Source: Corylus avellana (taxonomy: Eukaryota > Streptophyta > Magnoliopsida > Fagales > Betulaceae). From it: 64,000 bases of DNA. The notes beneath the pieces were generated by a model, which had not been told where the DNA came from, made no database searches, and saw only the letters and a program-made list of their open reading frames with translations. Made by a program: the position numbers and the translations under genes. This document shows positions 10,161 through 21,749 of the stretch, one piece after another; within the stretch, counting starts at the first letter, position 1, and each line of letters opens with the position of its first letter. The stretch is taken from positions 20,413,093 to 20,477,092 of the forward strand of contig NC_081542.1 of NCBI RefSeq assembly GCF_901000735.1, given 5' to 3'.

Positions 10161-12609
10161 TTTCCAAGTGGTATAGCATGGAGGGCGAAAGCACAACTAC
10201 AGTTAGTGCACACTGATATTTGTGGGCCATTGGATCCCATATCATTTGGAGGTAACAGGTACTTCATTACCTTCATAGATGATTTTAGTAGAAAATCATG
10301 GGTTTATTTTCTCAAGGAGAAATCTTCAGCCTTAGTTGTTTTCAAGAACTTTAAGGCGCTCGCCGAAGGGGAGAGTAATTACAAGCTTGTAGTTGTCAGA
10401 TGTGATCGAGGGGGTGAGTACACCTCAAATGCATTTCAATATTTTTGCAGAGAAAATGGAATCAGACATCAACTCACTGCAGCCTATACCCCACAACAAA
10501 ATGGGATAGCGGAAAAGAAAAATTGCACTATCCTTGACATGACGAGATCCATGCTAAAAGAGAAAGGATTGCCGAAGCAATTGTGGGCGGAAGCTGTAGC
10601 ATGCTCGGTGTATTTGCTGAATAGGTGCCCAACAAAGAGTTTCAAAAACATGACACCTCAAGAAGCATGAAGTGGATACAAACCTAGTGTTGCACACCTT
10701 CGAATTTTTGGGTGGGTTGCATATGCTCAAGTTCCTGAAGCAAAAAGAAAGAAGCTTAATGATCGAGGTGAAAAGTGTATCTTTGTCGGCTACAGTGAGG
10801 AGTCAAAGGCATACAAGCTCTATAACCCACTAACAGCTAAAATAGTGGTTAGTAGAGATGTTGTCTTCAATGAAGAAGAAGCATGGAATTGGAGCAATAA
10901 AGAGGCGAACAAAGAAAATGCTGTCTCAGATGAATCTGAAGAGCAAACGCCAGTTTTGACTCTGTCTGCCCCACCAACATCTCCTCAACCTATTTCACTC
11001 TCTTCAATACACAGAAGTCCTACATCTGGTTCTTCATTTTCCAGTGACAGTAGTAACAGTGGAATTCCAACTCCTATCAAGATGGAAAGTCTTAGGGATG
11101 TCTATGAACGTTCAGAAGAAGAAGAAACAAATTTTTTTCTGTTTCTATGCAGATCATGAGCCTTTAACCTTTCAAGAAGCTGTTGAAGAAGACTGTTGGA
11201 GATCAGGTATGGAAGAAGAAATCTATGCTATTCAAAAGAATGACACTCCCACCAAAGAAGAAGACGATTGGTGTCAAATGGGTGTATAAGATCAAGCGAA
11301 TTGTAGATGGCAGTATTGATCGATATATGCCAAAGCTTGTAGCTAAAGGCTACAAACAGAAGCATGGAATTGACTATGAAGAAGTCGTTGCTCCAGTTGC
11401 TCGACTTGACACAGTGAGACTATTGATCTCACTTGCAGCCCATCGTAGTTGGAAGATATACCAACTGGATGTCAAATTAGCTTTTCTCAATGAAGTACTT
11501 GAGGAAGAAGTGTACGTGGAACAATCAGAAGGTTTTATTTCACAAGGAAAAGAAGATAAGGTGTATCGTTTGAAGAAGGCTTTGTATGGCCTAAAGCAAG
11601 CACCACGAGTTTGGAATGCTCGTATTGGTGATTATCTTCTACAAAATGGATTTATAAAATGTCCATATGAGCACTCTGTCTACATGAAGACTGACAACGA
11701 AGGAGAATTTCTGATACTTTGTCTGTATGTGGATGATCTGTTTTTCATTGGTAGTAGTGAAAAGATATTTGCAGAGTTCAAGAAGTCCATGTTCAAAGAA
11801 TTTGAAATGGCTGACAATGGACTAATATCATATTTTTTTGGGATAGAAGTGAAGCAAGAAAATGGTGGAATATTTATCTCTCAAAAGAAATACATGAGAG
11901 AGATATTGGAAAAGTCCAAGATGGATAGCTGTAATGCTGTCAACACTCCTGTCGCAACAGGACTGAAGCTGTCAAAAGAAGGAGAAGGAAAGCTTGTTGA
12001 TTCAACCCTGTACAGGAGTCTCCTCGGAAGCTTGAGATATTTGACAATGACAAGGCCTGACATACTCTATAGCGTTGGACTCGTAAGTCGTTATATGGAG
12101 ACACCAAGAGAATCTCATTGGCTAACTGCAAAGAGGATTCTAAGGTATATTACTCATATAGTGACTGGGGAGGTGACTAAGATGAGAGAAAAAGCACAAC
12201 TGGTCATGTGTTCTATCTTGGTTCAACCGCTTTTTCTTGGACATCTAGGAAGCAGGCAATTGTAGCTCTATCCTCATGTGAAGCAGAGTACATAGCAATT
12301 TCCTCTACTGTTTGTGAAGCCATATGGTTAAGAAATCTTTTGGAGTCGCTGAATCACCCAAAAGAAAAATCTACTGTGATTCCTGTGGACAACAAGTCAG
12401 CAATCAAGCTCTCAAAGAATCCAATGCAACATGGAAGGAGCAAGCATATTGATACCAGATTTCATTTTCTAAGGGACCATGTGAAGCAGAAGACAATTGA
12501 ACTTGAGTATTGTAATACCAAGGAACAAGTGACTGATATCTTTACAAAGCCACTGCCAGTCGAACCCTTCAACATGTTACGTGAGATGCTTGACATGAAG
12601 GCATTTTGA
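10161..12609 (+). pseudogene. Ty1/copia pol (integrase-RT-RNase H), broken
   Basis: This is a well-preserved but interrupted copia polyprotein. Integrase core: HTDICGPL at 10205, the second aspartate in CDRGGEYTS and the glutamate in QQNGIAEKKN. An in-frame TGA follows at 10668-10670. The integrase end continues (IFVGYSEESKAYKLYNP), then a Ser/Pro-rich linker to a stop near 11157. A frameshift leads into reverse transcriptase (11183-12160) with KWVYKIK, IYQLDVKLAFLN, ALYGLKQAPR and the catalytic YVDD at 11726-11737. Another frameshift near 12160-12205 precedes RNase H (12208-12609: ALSSCEAEYIA, DNKSAIKLSKNP, HGRSKHID, DIFTKPLP). The C-terminus is intact and is followed at once by a polypurine tract and LTR. 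Gag, protease and the 5' LTR are lost at the gap ending 10160. The short linker and motif set suggest a copia lineage other than the element at 5150-8230. Confidence 0.95.
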
Positions 12610-12621
12610 TTTGAGGGGGCG
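12610..12621 (+). promoter_or_regulatory. Polypurine tract of the copia element
   Basis: TTTGAGGGGGCG lies directly between the end of RNase H and the TG of the LTR at 12622. This is the usual layout in copia elements. Confidence 0.8.
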
Positions 12622-13066
12622 TGTTGAAGTGCAAATAAAAATCCAAAGTCAAAGAAAGCAAGCTGTACACGTTCCCTTCTAATTTTTCTAACATTTCGGG
12701 GCATCTTTGGTTTACTTCAATTGGCTTAGTAAATTATGCATTGCCTTAGAAGTCAAAAGATATTTGTTAGAGCAACTTTGTTGGACTTTTAGTGGCAAGT
12801 TAGGCGCAACTATTTTAGACTTTAATATGTAGCAATTTTTTGAGTTTCTTTTATTGACTTTTGTATGTTAAGTAATATTTGTGTTCACAAGTAAGAAATC
12901 CTTATATAAGGATATTATGTACGTTAGATTAATTAAGTAGAAGCAAGTGGAAGCTTGATATTTCTCTTCAATATTAAAGTATTATAATTCATCTTGTCTT
13001 TTGTTCTTTCTATTCTTTGTGAGTGTCCGTTTATTTGGGTATTGATTTGTAAACTTAATCCCAACA
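12622..13066 (+). mobile_element. 3' LTR of the copia element
   Basis: The 445-bp segment opens TGTTGAAGTG and closes TCCCAACA. It starts right after the polypurine tract. A TATA-like CTTATATAAGG lies at about 12900. The partner 5' LTR is not in the window, so age cannot be estimated here. Confidence 0.85.
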
Positions 13067-13663
13067 ATTACAAACTCTAAAATATAAAACAATAAACAAG
13101 TCCTACACAAAGCACTCAAACTTAAACAAATCATAAAACTAATAATTCTCCACCATATCTTAGAAGATATGTCTATGTCCACCGAATAGATTAGATATGA
13201 TATGCCCAAGATATGATCTTTCCTTTCTCAATATCTTTGTCTTCTTGTCATCATTAATCCACTCATTTTTATTTGAAGCCAATTTCAACAATGTGATCCT
13301 GTTGAAAATGTGTGTGAATCGCAACAATGTAATAACACCTCTCAACAGCCCGAAAGCGAAAAGGATTCTTATCCCATTTAGCAATTTTCATGAATCTAGT
13401 AACCTTGGCGTTAAAATATGAACTCTCCAACACTTGGAATAGTCACTTTTATTGCTTTAATCAATTTCTCGTAAACAATGTGAATAATTATTTCAAGTCT
13501 ATTCATTTTTTTTAATAAATAAAATAATCAATTTTGTGTACTAAATGCATCCTTAATCTTTTGAATAATATTTTACAAAACTTTGTTCGTACGTACTAAA
13601 TTATGAGAGGGGAGAGATAGTTAACGAAAATTTGGGTGGATCTTAAATTTGTTTCCATGGATT
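13067..13663. other. Unassigned, AT-rich
   Basis: I recognise no gene or repeat between the copia LTR and the CACTA element. Short open frames on both strands have no motif. The last three bases (ATT, 13661-13663) are the left target duplication of the CACTA transposon. Confidence 0.5.
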
Positions 13664-14310
13664 CACTACAAGAATTTAGGTCTTTAGGGGCGACTTGGAG
13701 TCGACCCTAAAAGTCTTAAAGTGGACGCTGTTGACAACAGCGTCGACTTTTCGACCCTAAAGGTGTCGACGCTAATAGTCCGGCCCTAATGATCAAATGC
13801 GTGATTATCAGCGTCTACTTAAAGTCGACCCTAATGATCACTTTTAGCATCCACTTTATCGACGCTAAAAGTCAAAATGTTTTGACCCTAAAGATGATGT
13901 AAACGGAAGCCATAGTCGACCCTAATAGTCAACCATTAGCGTCCACTAAAAGTGGACGCTGATAGTTAACCATTAGCATCCACAAAGTGGACCCTAATGG
14001 TCCTAAAATTTTTTTTAAAAAAAATAACTATCAGCGTCCAAACCAAAGTGGACGCTGATAGTTAACCATTAGCGTCCACAAAGTGGACCCTAATGATCCT
14101 AAAAAAATTTTTCAAAAAAATTAACTATCAGCTTCCAAACCAAAGTGGACGCCGATAGTTAACCATTAGCGTCCACAAAGTGGACCCTAATGGTCCTAAA
14201 AAAAAAAAAAAAAAAATTAACTATCAGCGTCCAAACCAAAGTGGACGTTGATAGTTAACCATTAGCGTCCACAAAGTGGACCCTAATGGTCCTAAAAAAT
14301 AAAAAAATAA
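13664..14310. repeat. CACTA left end: TIR and subterminal repeats
   Basis: After the terminal CACTACAAGAA come many direct and inverted copies of AGCGTCCAC, AGTCGACCCTAA and AGTGGACCCTAATGGTCC. From about 13930, a unit of roughly 65-70 bp containing ACTATCAGCGTCCAAACCAA and TTAGCGTCCACAAAGTGGAC repeats four times, separated by A-rich stretches. Confidence 0.9.
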
Positions 14311-14323
14311 AATAATCTGCGAT

Positions 14324-14472
14324 CGATCACACAATCGTGTGCGATCGATCACAATACCAGTAGGTTTTCGACATTTTGCGATCGATCGCACTTCGCAAAA
14401 TATAAAAAACCTACTTGAAAACCCACTGGTACTGCGATCGATCGCACTCCAAGTGCGATCGATCACAGAACT
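14324..14472. repeat. GCGATCGATC-rich inverted repeat inside the CACTA
   Basis: GCGATCGATCACA or GCGATCGATCGCA occurs six times in 150 bp, in both orientations. The two halves (around ACCAGTAGGTTTTC and its inverse GAAAACCCACTGGT) can pair as a stem. The repeated GATCGATC core is itself palindromic. Its role is unknown. Confidence 0.75.
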
Positions 14473-15308
14473 AGGGAACAGATTCATATATTCGTGAAAC
14501 TTAGATTTCTCTTGGCTGCCTTAGAATCCATTTTGGGCTCTATTTTATAATCATTATATGCTGGTTTAAGAGATCCATTAAACTGAAAAATGATGTGCAT
14601 GTTTGGCGGTAAGGATATCTTTTCTAACTTTCATCCTTGTTCAATTCGGTAGCTTACTTGAGAAAAGACAATAAAAAGAATATGGAGAGTTAACCATAGA
14701 TTATGGTTATCTCATTCTGTTTAGGTAATACGTTTTTATTCCAATAACCTAAGCTAAGTGTTTTGGGTTAGGCAATTCTCCCACAGCTGCCCTGTATGCG
14801 TAAAAGAAATTGTAGCTGAATGAACTAACTTTCAGTTGCTTAGCATTTCCTTGGTCTAGGCAAAAATTAATAAATATGGATTTTGGCTGTGGAAAAATAT
14901 GAAGATTGAGAGGAGAATATTAGCATTTCCTTGGCATTCAGTTTGCTGGAATTTTGACAGGATATTGATAGCTAGTGCAGCCAAGTGCAGGATTTACTCA
15001 TGAATTTATGGCTGGAAATTTCGAAACTCTATAAATGTTCCCCTAAAAACATTTATAAAAAGGAAATCTTACCAAGCTTAAAATACATACACAAACATAT
15101 TTAGGCTTTCATAACACTAACCTTTTTATAGGGATATTCAAGTCAACAATATAATGGAGTGTAAAACTAATAAATTCCTGCACATTTTCAATCCATCAGG
15201 ACAAGGAATTGACAAATATAGTATGCTAGAAAATGTTTTGTACAGAGTTTTAGTCTACCATACAACTCTATAACCTACACCCATAGCCATTCTCACTATC
15301 CATTATTA
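14473..15308. other. CACTA interior without recognised content
   Basis: I see no coding similarity in this stretch. It could be intron or flanking sequence captured together with the phosphomannomutase fragment to its right, but nothing in the sequence proves it. Confidence 0.4.
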
Positions 15309-15998
15309 CTATAGGCTCGCAGAAGATGCTTTATGAGCCACAAGACCATTCTCAGAAAATACATAATCGTAGTCATCAATAACTGCAAAGAGAAAAGAGA
15401 CACTTAATAGTATAGTCATGTACATATGAAAAATTGTGAAGTAGACAACTGCATTTGGCCCTGATTTTGAGAACTATTGAAAACCAATCAGATAATGCTT
15501 ATAAAGGTTAGACTTGAAACTCATTTATAATCCATAGAAAACATAATGCTTGATTGTCAAGGGTCATGACGAATATTCACATGAAAAATACATTTGAAAG
15601 CTAAGAACCAAAGTATATTTTTAGATCATGTTGAAACAAATGGAATAATCAAACAGATTTTGGGTTCCTAGCTCTTATAGCTAAGCAATTACCTTTCGAA
15701 GTTCCCGCGTGAATTCTAACAGCATTGGAGTGACCACCTAGCATTTGAGTGGAAAAAGTTGCATCAAAGACAATTTCAAGCGGATACATGGAAATGTTAC
15801 TTCCATGCAATAAATCTAAGAAATAACAACTTGCTTACATATATCCTATGCTGCTGTGACCATAATAATATAAACAATACAATGGAACAAAATTAGGAAG
15901 CAAAATGAATCAGAGAAGAAAATCGGTACCTTTCTTGGAGCAGTAAGGGTCCCATCCACATCAAATAAAGCAATTAAACCACGATTCCTAATGGCCAT
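15309..15998 (-). pseudogene. PMM: Phosphomannomutase gene fragment (captured)
   Basis: Phosphomannomutase converts mannose-6-phosphate to mannose-1-phosphate for GDP-mannose and ascorbate synthesis. Three exon-like pieces are visible on the minus strand. Exon 1 (15998-15930, 23 codons) starts MAIRNRGLIALFDVDGTLTA, with the catalytic DVDGT motif of this HAD-family enzyme, and ends at a GT donor. Exon 2 (15737-15693, 15 codons) reads VVTPMLLEFTRELRK between AG and GT sites, in phase with exon 1. A third piece (15382-15309) reads IDDYDYVFSENGLVAHK after an AG acceptor, then diverges to a stop at 15309-15311. The exon that normally joins the last two (with the GGSDL motif) is absent, and so is everything after. 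Splicing exon 2 to the third piece would be out of frame. It lies inside the CACTA, 68 bp from the nested LTR element. Confidence 0.9.
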
Positions 15999-16065
15999 TT
16001 CGCTCAAGATATTTTTCTGCAACACCAAATCCACAATATCACAACATCAAAATTATGTAAGACAC

Positions 16066-17319
16066 TGATAAGTGCCAAATATTGCATATTTCGACACTTT
16101 TATTTACATTAGTTAATCCTTTAGTTGTGTCGTTATTTAATATTTTGTGTTAGTTTTGTGTTTTTAGTATTTTGTAGGTCGTTAAAAAAAAACTACAGCT
16201 TTAAAGGGAAAAATGCGAAGTTTGGAAGAAAGCATATTTTGAGAAGACCTAGATGATGTGGTTAAGTTCAACCAAATCCAAGGAAAAGGTTAAATCGGAT
16301 TAATGATCAGATTGGATAAGATTCCGGATCGGATTCAAATTCAGATTCTGCACACGTATCAGTATTTTGACTGATTTTCCTAATTCGGACGGTTTCTATG
16401 CCAAAATCGCCCCGCAATTATAGGACACAAATCTGGACGAATCCTATTCCGATTTCAGACTTCTATTTTGACTAGGAGACAGACCTCCGAATTATCTAGG
16501 TTTACTTGGGCTTTTAGAACTTTCCTAAGCCTATAAATAGACTTCTTTGCATTCAAGAAAAGATACACAATCTCATTGAGCAAAATTCTTTTGTTTAGTT
16601 TTTCTTTAGGTTTAGGTTTAGGTTTAGATTTTATTTTTATGTGGAGCTAAATTCCCAACTAATGTTGGGGATGAAGCCTCACCGATGAAGAACAACATCA
16701 CTTTTATGTAAGTTTTTATTATTCTGATTTTATTGGGTTTTATATTTCAATTGTTTTACTTTTAATCAATTGTATGGAGTGATTCTTGGATATCTCTTGT
16801 GATTCAAGGATACATGTGATGATTTGAGATAATTTCATATGATTGATTGCTTGGCTTTTAACTCATAAAAATTGGATATCCCTTGTGATTTGTTCTACGG
16901 ATACATCTGGTGTTTCAATTGAATTTGGATTCCTTTTGTGATTTGGTCAATGAATGGATACATGGGATGGTTTGATTAATTCTTTGAAGCATAGTAAAAC
17001 ATATCTATGATTTAATTTGTGAGAACTTCGGATTAATATTGATGAACATAAAGTATGTTGTTATGATTTGGTGAGTGTGAATTCTCAAACCTTAGTACCT
17101 TTATCCTTAGATTTACTTATTTTATTTAGTTTATGTTTATCCTTTAATTTTCAAAAACTCAAAAATCAAAACCCTTTTGGAACTAGATTAGGATTTAATT
17201 AGTTTAGATATAAATTGCTCTTTCAAAAATACAATTCTCTGTGGGATCGACCTCGCACTTGCAATCCATTAAATTACAATTGATTCTTGCACTTGCGAGC
17301 TAAATAAATTTGCACAACA
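16066..17319 (+). repeat. 5' LTR of the nested element
   Basis: 1254 bp, TG...CA ends, partner of 20491-21744. A TATA-like CCTATAAATAGAC lies near 16528. A TTTAGG-rich run lies at 16608-16628. The U5-like end contains GTGGGATCGACCTCGCACTTG, also found in the diverged LTR ending at 9948. Confidence 0.95.
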
Positions 17320-17325
17320 AGTTTT

Positions 17326-17343
17326 TGGCGCCGTTGCCAGGGA
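17326..17343 (+). promoter_or_regulatory. Primer-binding site, tRNA-Asp type
   Basis: TGGCGCCGTTGCCAGGGA begins seven bases after the 5' LTR. This sequence is the usual minus-strand primer site of Athila-like plant gypsy elements. Confidence 0.85.
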
Positions 17344-17756
17344 ATTGTTCAATTTTTGAAACCAATTTATTTCTAAATTAGTGTTATTCTTCTACTAGTT
17401 ATAATTAGGATTTTATTTTTCTGCAATTTGTTTTGTTTTATTCGTGTTTCTAATAAAAAAAAAAGATTTTTCTTGTTGTTTTTTGTTTTGTTTGGCTTGT
17501 TTTACAGTTCTGCCGCAGCACCTTCCACACATCAGCGCGATTGAGCGCACTCACAACAAAGGCAGCAGTTCCATAGTTCTTTGCCAAAAAATTTATTTTT
17601 GGTCCTTTTTGTGAGTTTTTAAATTTTTTTTCTTATTTTTTTATTTTATTTTATTTGTGTTATTTTTTTTGGTTTAGTTTATTTTATTTTATTTTTTTAA
17701 AAAAATGGTTAATGTTTTATGTGGGATATCTGCATGCTAAAAAGTGAGGGGGAAGC

Positions 17757-19080
17757 ATGAATTTTCATTTTAATGATTTTAATGCATCTCCTAGTTATAG
17801 GACACCAACTCCTACCAACTACCATCAAAATTTTTACCTACATAAACCATGTTCATACTGCTTCAATCTCTATCATCATTATAGTGATTGTCCATCATGG
17901 AGACAAGCTTCTAATTTTCCATATGAGCAAATGAACACTAGTTTCTCCAGTCCAGGGTTTGATTCAAATTCCAATTATTACAACCCACACTGGAGCAACC
18001 AATCTAATTTCTCATGGTCAGCTCAGGCTACAGGAAATTATGCTCACCAATTTGATGAATTGCACCATTCAGAATATCCGCAATTCGATCATCAAGCTCA
18101 ACCTCCTGTTTATCAGTCTACCACTCAAGTGCCACAACCTGCACCACAGTCATCACCAGAAGACATGATGAAAACATTAATAGAAAAAGCCGACCAATCC
18201 AACTCACAAACCATACAAGAACTGCGTCAATTCAATCAAGAGCTCAAAGATGAACTGAATCAATTCAATCAAGAGCTCAAAGATGAACTGCATCAATTCA
18301 ATCAAGAGCTCAAAGATGCCAATACTCATGCTACCGCAGGGATGGAAGAATGGATTGGCGAGAGTGAGAATGAACATCCATCTGAACATCAACTTGACCC
18401 AATGACTCAATATTGGGACAATGAGAGCATAGAGGATAACAATGAGGAACAAGAGCTTCAAGGACACCTGATGGCTAAAGGACACTACATGATTGTTGAG
18501 GATGAGTCCGAAAATTCTTATCATGAGCATGTCCAAGCCACCTCCAACTTTGAAAGAGAGGAAAGTGCTACAAGAAATTATCTTCTTAAAGATGAGGAAA
18601 TTGTGGATAACAAAGAGGAGCACGCAGAGCAAGTTGAGCATGCTCAAGTTACCACCACACTTGAGAGTGAGAAAATTGTTGATAACATTGAGGAGGAAGA
18701 AAAAGAAGAAGAATTGAGCACCCTGAGCAAGTTGAGCACCATGAGAATAGTGAGCCCCCAATGGATCCTAATCTGCCCAGTGACATGGAAGTGAGTACTG
18801 AAGCTCCTGCCTACATCAATGTCCCTCTTGAGACATATCAAGAGCCTAAAGCTTCATCGCCTGAATGTCTTAAAGAGCCATCTTATGTCAAGATACTCAA
18901 AAGACTTGTTCACACAAGCACACAAATTTAGGAACCACTTTCCTAAGAAGATCCTTGGAAGCAAGAAATTCTACATAAGATGGCGAAATATCCTTCCAGA
19001 GGGCTATAAAGTTTTGAAATAGAAGGGGTGGAAGGGATTGGTTGGACATCCGCATGATAGGGGGAAACGCTATAAAGTTT
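17757..19080 (+). pseudogene. Gag-like CCHC zinc-knuckle protein of the nested element, frameshifted
   Basis: The first frame (17757-18794, 345 codons) starts at an ATG about 410 bp after the primer site. A CCHC knuckle (C32, C35, H40, C45; CSYCFNLYHHYSDC) suggests RNA binding in a particle. The next 100 residues are Asn/Ser/Gln/Tyr-rich (NPHWSNQSNFSW). An 11-residue coiled-coil motif QFNQELKDEL repeats three times (33-bp tandem repeat at 18227-18319), followed by a Glu-rich tail. Near 18717 the frame shifts. The other frame continues with ETYQEPKASSPECLKEPSY, shifts again near 18895 and continues with FRNHFPKKILGSKKFYIRWR, then after a stop at 19019 with KGWKGLVGHPHDRGKRYKVF. Plant genomes carry many copies of this protein type. 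Two frameshifts and the stop make this copy non-functional. Confidence 0.8.
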
Positions 19081-20490
19081 TCTCCTCCAGTTTATTTTCT
19101 GCACTTCACTCCAAAAATTCTTTCTTTCTTTTTTGTTCTTTACATGTTAATTTTATTTGCTTTTGTTTCTAACAGCAATTAATCTTTTGATATTTGTTTT
19201 TATGAAAAAAATATTGCTGTTAGTTTTTGTTGACAGGTGTTTTGGTGTTTAAGTTTGGGGGACGCCCTAGCCTTCTTCACACTCAGATTTCCTTACTTCC
19301 GGTAATGTATTTCTACATTACACATTGAGGTCAATGTGTAATTTAAGTTTGGGGGTATGGAAAACACTTTGTCTGTTTAATTTTGTTTTTATTTGTCATT
19401 TTGTGTTAAAAAAAAAAAAATTGTGCTATGTTGTTGTCAAGTTTGAGTTAAACTATAACTGTGATTTACATTTCATTTGCTTGCTTAAAGGGTTGAACAA
19501 ATTATTATGTTATTAGGAGTCAGAATCCCTTGACTTATTTTTGGGTAAAAGAGATTTCACTTGTTTTGAGATAAATTTTCATGAGCACATTAGTATGTTT
19601 TCTATGAGGTATGATGTTTGAGCTTAGGCTTGTTCTCTTTGAGATTTGTTGGATGACCTATTGATGAATAACCATTGGCTTGCAAGATATAAAAAAAAAA
19701 TAAAAAAATAAATAAAAAAGAGAAGGAAAAAGAAAAGAAAGATCATGTTGAGTTTTCCGCTGAGTAACCGGACCTCTTGCCTCATTAACCATTGAGTGTT
19801 CGCGTAAAAAGGTGTGAAGTTCAGTGTTGATTTATGATATGGCTAATCTAACTTCGTAGCCTTTTTGACTTAAGTTAATAAGATCTTAGGAATGTTCTAC
19901 ATCTAGTGCCCTAAAGCCACCTGGCTTGGGAGTCATTGGCCTAACACTTGTTACATGAGTCAATTAGAAAGCCTAAGGGAGTTAGACATTGTAGAGCCTG
20001 TAAAAAAAAAAAGAAAAAAAAAATGCATATCTTGCCTTGGTTGTTTCATTTGATAGAGATTCTTACAAATTTTATGGAACTTGTCTTGAGTTTAAGCTAA
20101 AAACTTCATGATTGTATGCTAATTACACTTTACACATTTCAGAACATATGAGGTCTAAATTGTCCATTTATGAGTGATTTGAATATGGATTTCCTTTTGA
20201 CAGTGATGAAGGTGTTTGTCTTTTTAAGCTTGTTCATGAATAAGAACTAGGGTTTATGTGAAATTTCTTTCTTGTTAACAACATAGTGCACAATGTTTGT
20301 GGGTATCATTCCTGTTAAGCCCTCACGAGACTTCACTCGTCCACTAGGGATGCCTAGGGGTTTAAAAGGCTTGTTGCATATGCTAAATGCAATCGTCTCT
20401 CCCACGAAAGAGGATTTATGTTTCTTGCTTTCATTTTATTTTTCGTTTTGTTTTGCTAAGGGACTAGTAAAATGTAAGTTTTAGGGTGTT
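19081..20490 (+). other. 3' noncoding interior of the nested element
   Basis: No reading frame is recognised. AAGTTTGGGGG occurs at 19250 and 19342, resembling the polypurine-like tracts scattered in Athila-type 3' regions. Poly-A runs occur at 19410, 19690 and 20000. The stretch just before the 3' LTR (AAGTTTTAGGGTGTT) is the likely functional polypurine tract. Confidence 0.6.
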
Positions 20491-21744
20491 TGATAAGTGC
20501 CAAATATTGCATATTTCGACCCCTTTATTTACATTAGTTAATCCTTTAGTTGTGTCGTTATTTAATATTTTGTGTTAGTTTTGTGTTTTTAGTATTTTGT
20601 AGGTCGTTGAAGAAAAACTACAGCTTTAAAAGAAAAAATGCGAAGTTTGGAAGAAAGCATATTTTGAGAAGACCTAGATGATGTGGTTAAGTTCAACCAA
20701 ATCCAAGGAAAAGGTTAAATCGGATTAATGATCAGATTGGATAAGATTTCGGATTAGATTCAAATTCAGATTCTGCACATGTATCAGTATTTTGACTGAT
20801 TTTCCTAATTCAGACAGTTTCTATGCCAAAATCGCCCCGCAATTATAGGACACAAATCTGGACGAATCCTATTCGATTTCAGACTTCTATTTTGACTAGG
20901 AGACAGACCTCCGAATTATCTAGGTTTACTTGGGCTTTTAGGACTTTCCTAAGCCTATAAATAGGCTTCTTTGCATTCAAGAAAATGGACACAATCCCAG
21001 AGAGCAAAATTCTTTTGTTTAGTTTTTCTTTAGGTTTAGGTTTAGGTTTAGATTTTATTTTTATGTGGAGCTAAATTCCCAACTAAGGTTGGGGATGAAG
21101 CCTCACCGATGAAGAACAACATCACTTTTATGTAAGTTTTTATTATTCTGATTTTATTGGGTTTTTTATTTCAATTGTTTTACTTTTAATCAATTGTATG
21201 GAGTGATTCTTGGATATCTCTTGTGATTCAAGAATACATGTGATGATTTGAGATGATTTCATATGATTGATTGCTTAGCTTTTAACTCATAAAAATTGAA
21301 TATCCTTTGTGATTTGTTCTACGGATACATCTGGTATTTCAATTGAATTTGGATTCCTTTTGTGATTTGATCAATGAATGGATACATGGGATGGTTTTGA
21401 TTAATTCTTTGAAGCATAGTAAAACATATCTATGATTTAATTTGTGAGAACTTCGGATTAATATTGATGAACATAAAGTATATTGTTATGATTTGGTGAG
21501 TGTGAATTCCCAAACCTTAGTACCTTTATCCTTAGATTTACTTATTTTATTTAGTTTATGTTTATCCTTTAATTTTCAAAAACTCAAAAATCAAAACCCT
21601 TTTGGAACTAGATTAGGATTTAATTAGTTTAGATATAAATTGCTCTTTCAAAAATATAATTCTCTGTGGGATCGACCTCGCACTTGCAATCCATTAAACT
21701 ACAATTGATTCATGCACTTGCGAGTTAAATAAATTTGCACAACA
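20491..21744 (+). repeat. 3' LTR of the nested element
   Basis: 1254 bp, the same length as the 5' LTR with roughly 3% difference by eye. It is followed by the right target duplication GACAC. Confidence 0.95.
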
Positions 21745-21749
21745 GACAC

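Larger units (their letters stand above)
16066..21744 (+). mobile_element. Gag-only Athila-like LTR retrotransposon, nested in the CACTA
   Basis: Two 1254-bp LTRs (16066-17319 and 20491-21744) open TGATAAGTGCCAAATATTGC and close TTGCACAACA. The five bases GACAC flank both sides (16061-16065 and 21745-21749), proving one clean insertion. An Asp-tRNA-type primer site, TGGCGCCGTTGCCAGGGA, starts at 17326. The 3.2-kb interior has a gag-like reading frame (17757 onward) but no protease, reverse transcriptase, RNase H or integrase. Its transposition would therefore need proteins from a related full element. I count by eye about 35-40 differences between the LTRs (about 3%), so it is younger than the CACTA it sits in but not recent. 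Confidence 0.95.

Noticed and set aside
13664..14310. Regular direct and inverted repeats that could suggest a CRISPR-like array
   Set aside because: Units are degenerate, occur in both orientations and abut the CACTA terminal repeat. The host is a plant.
18204..18761. 185-codon minus-strand open frame
   Set aside because: It lies antisense to the gag-like frame of the nested element. Its repeats mirror the 33-bp coding repeat on the plus strand.
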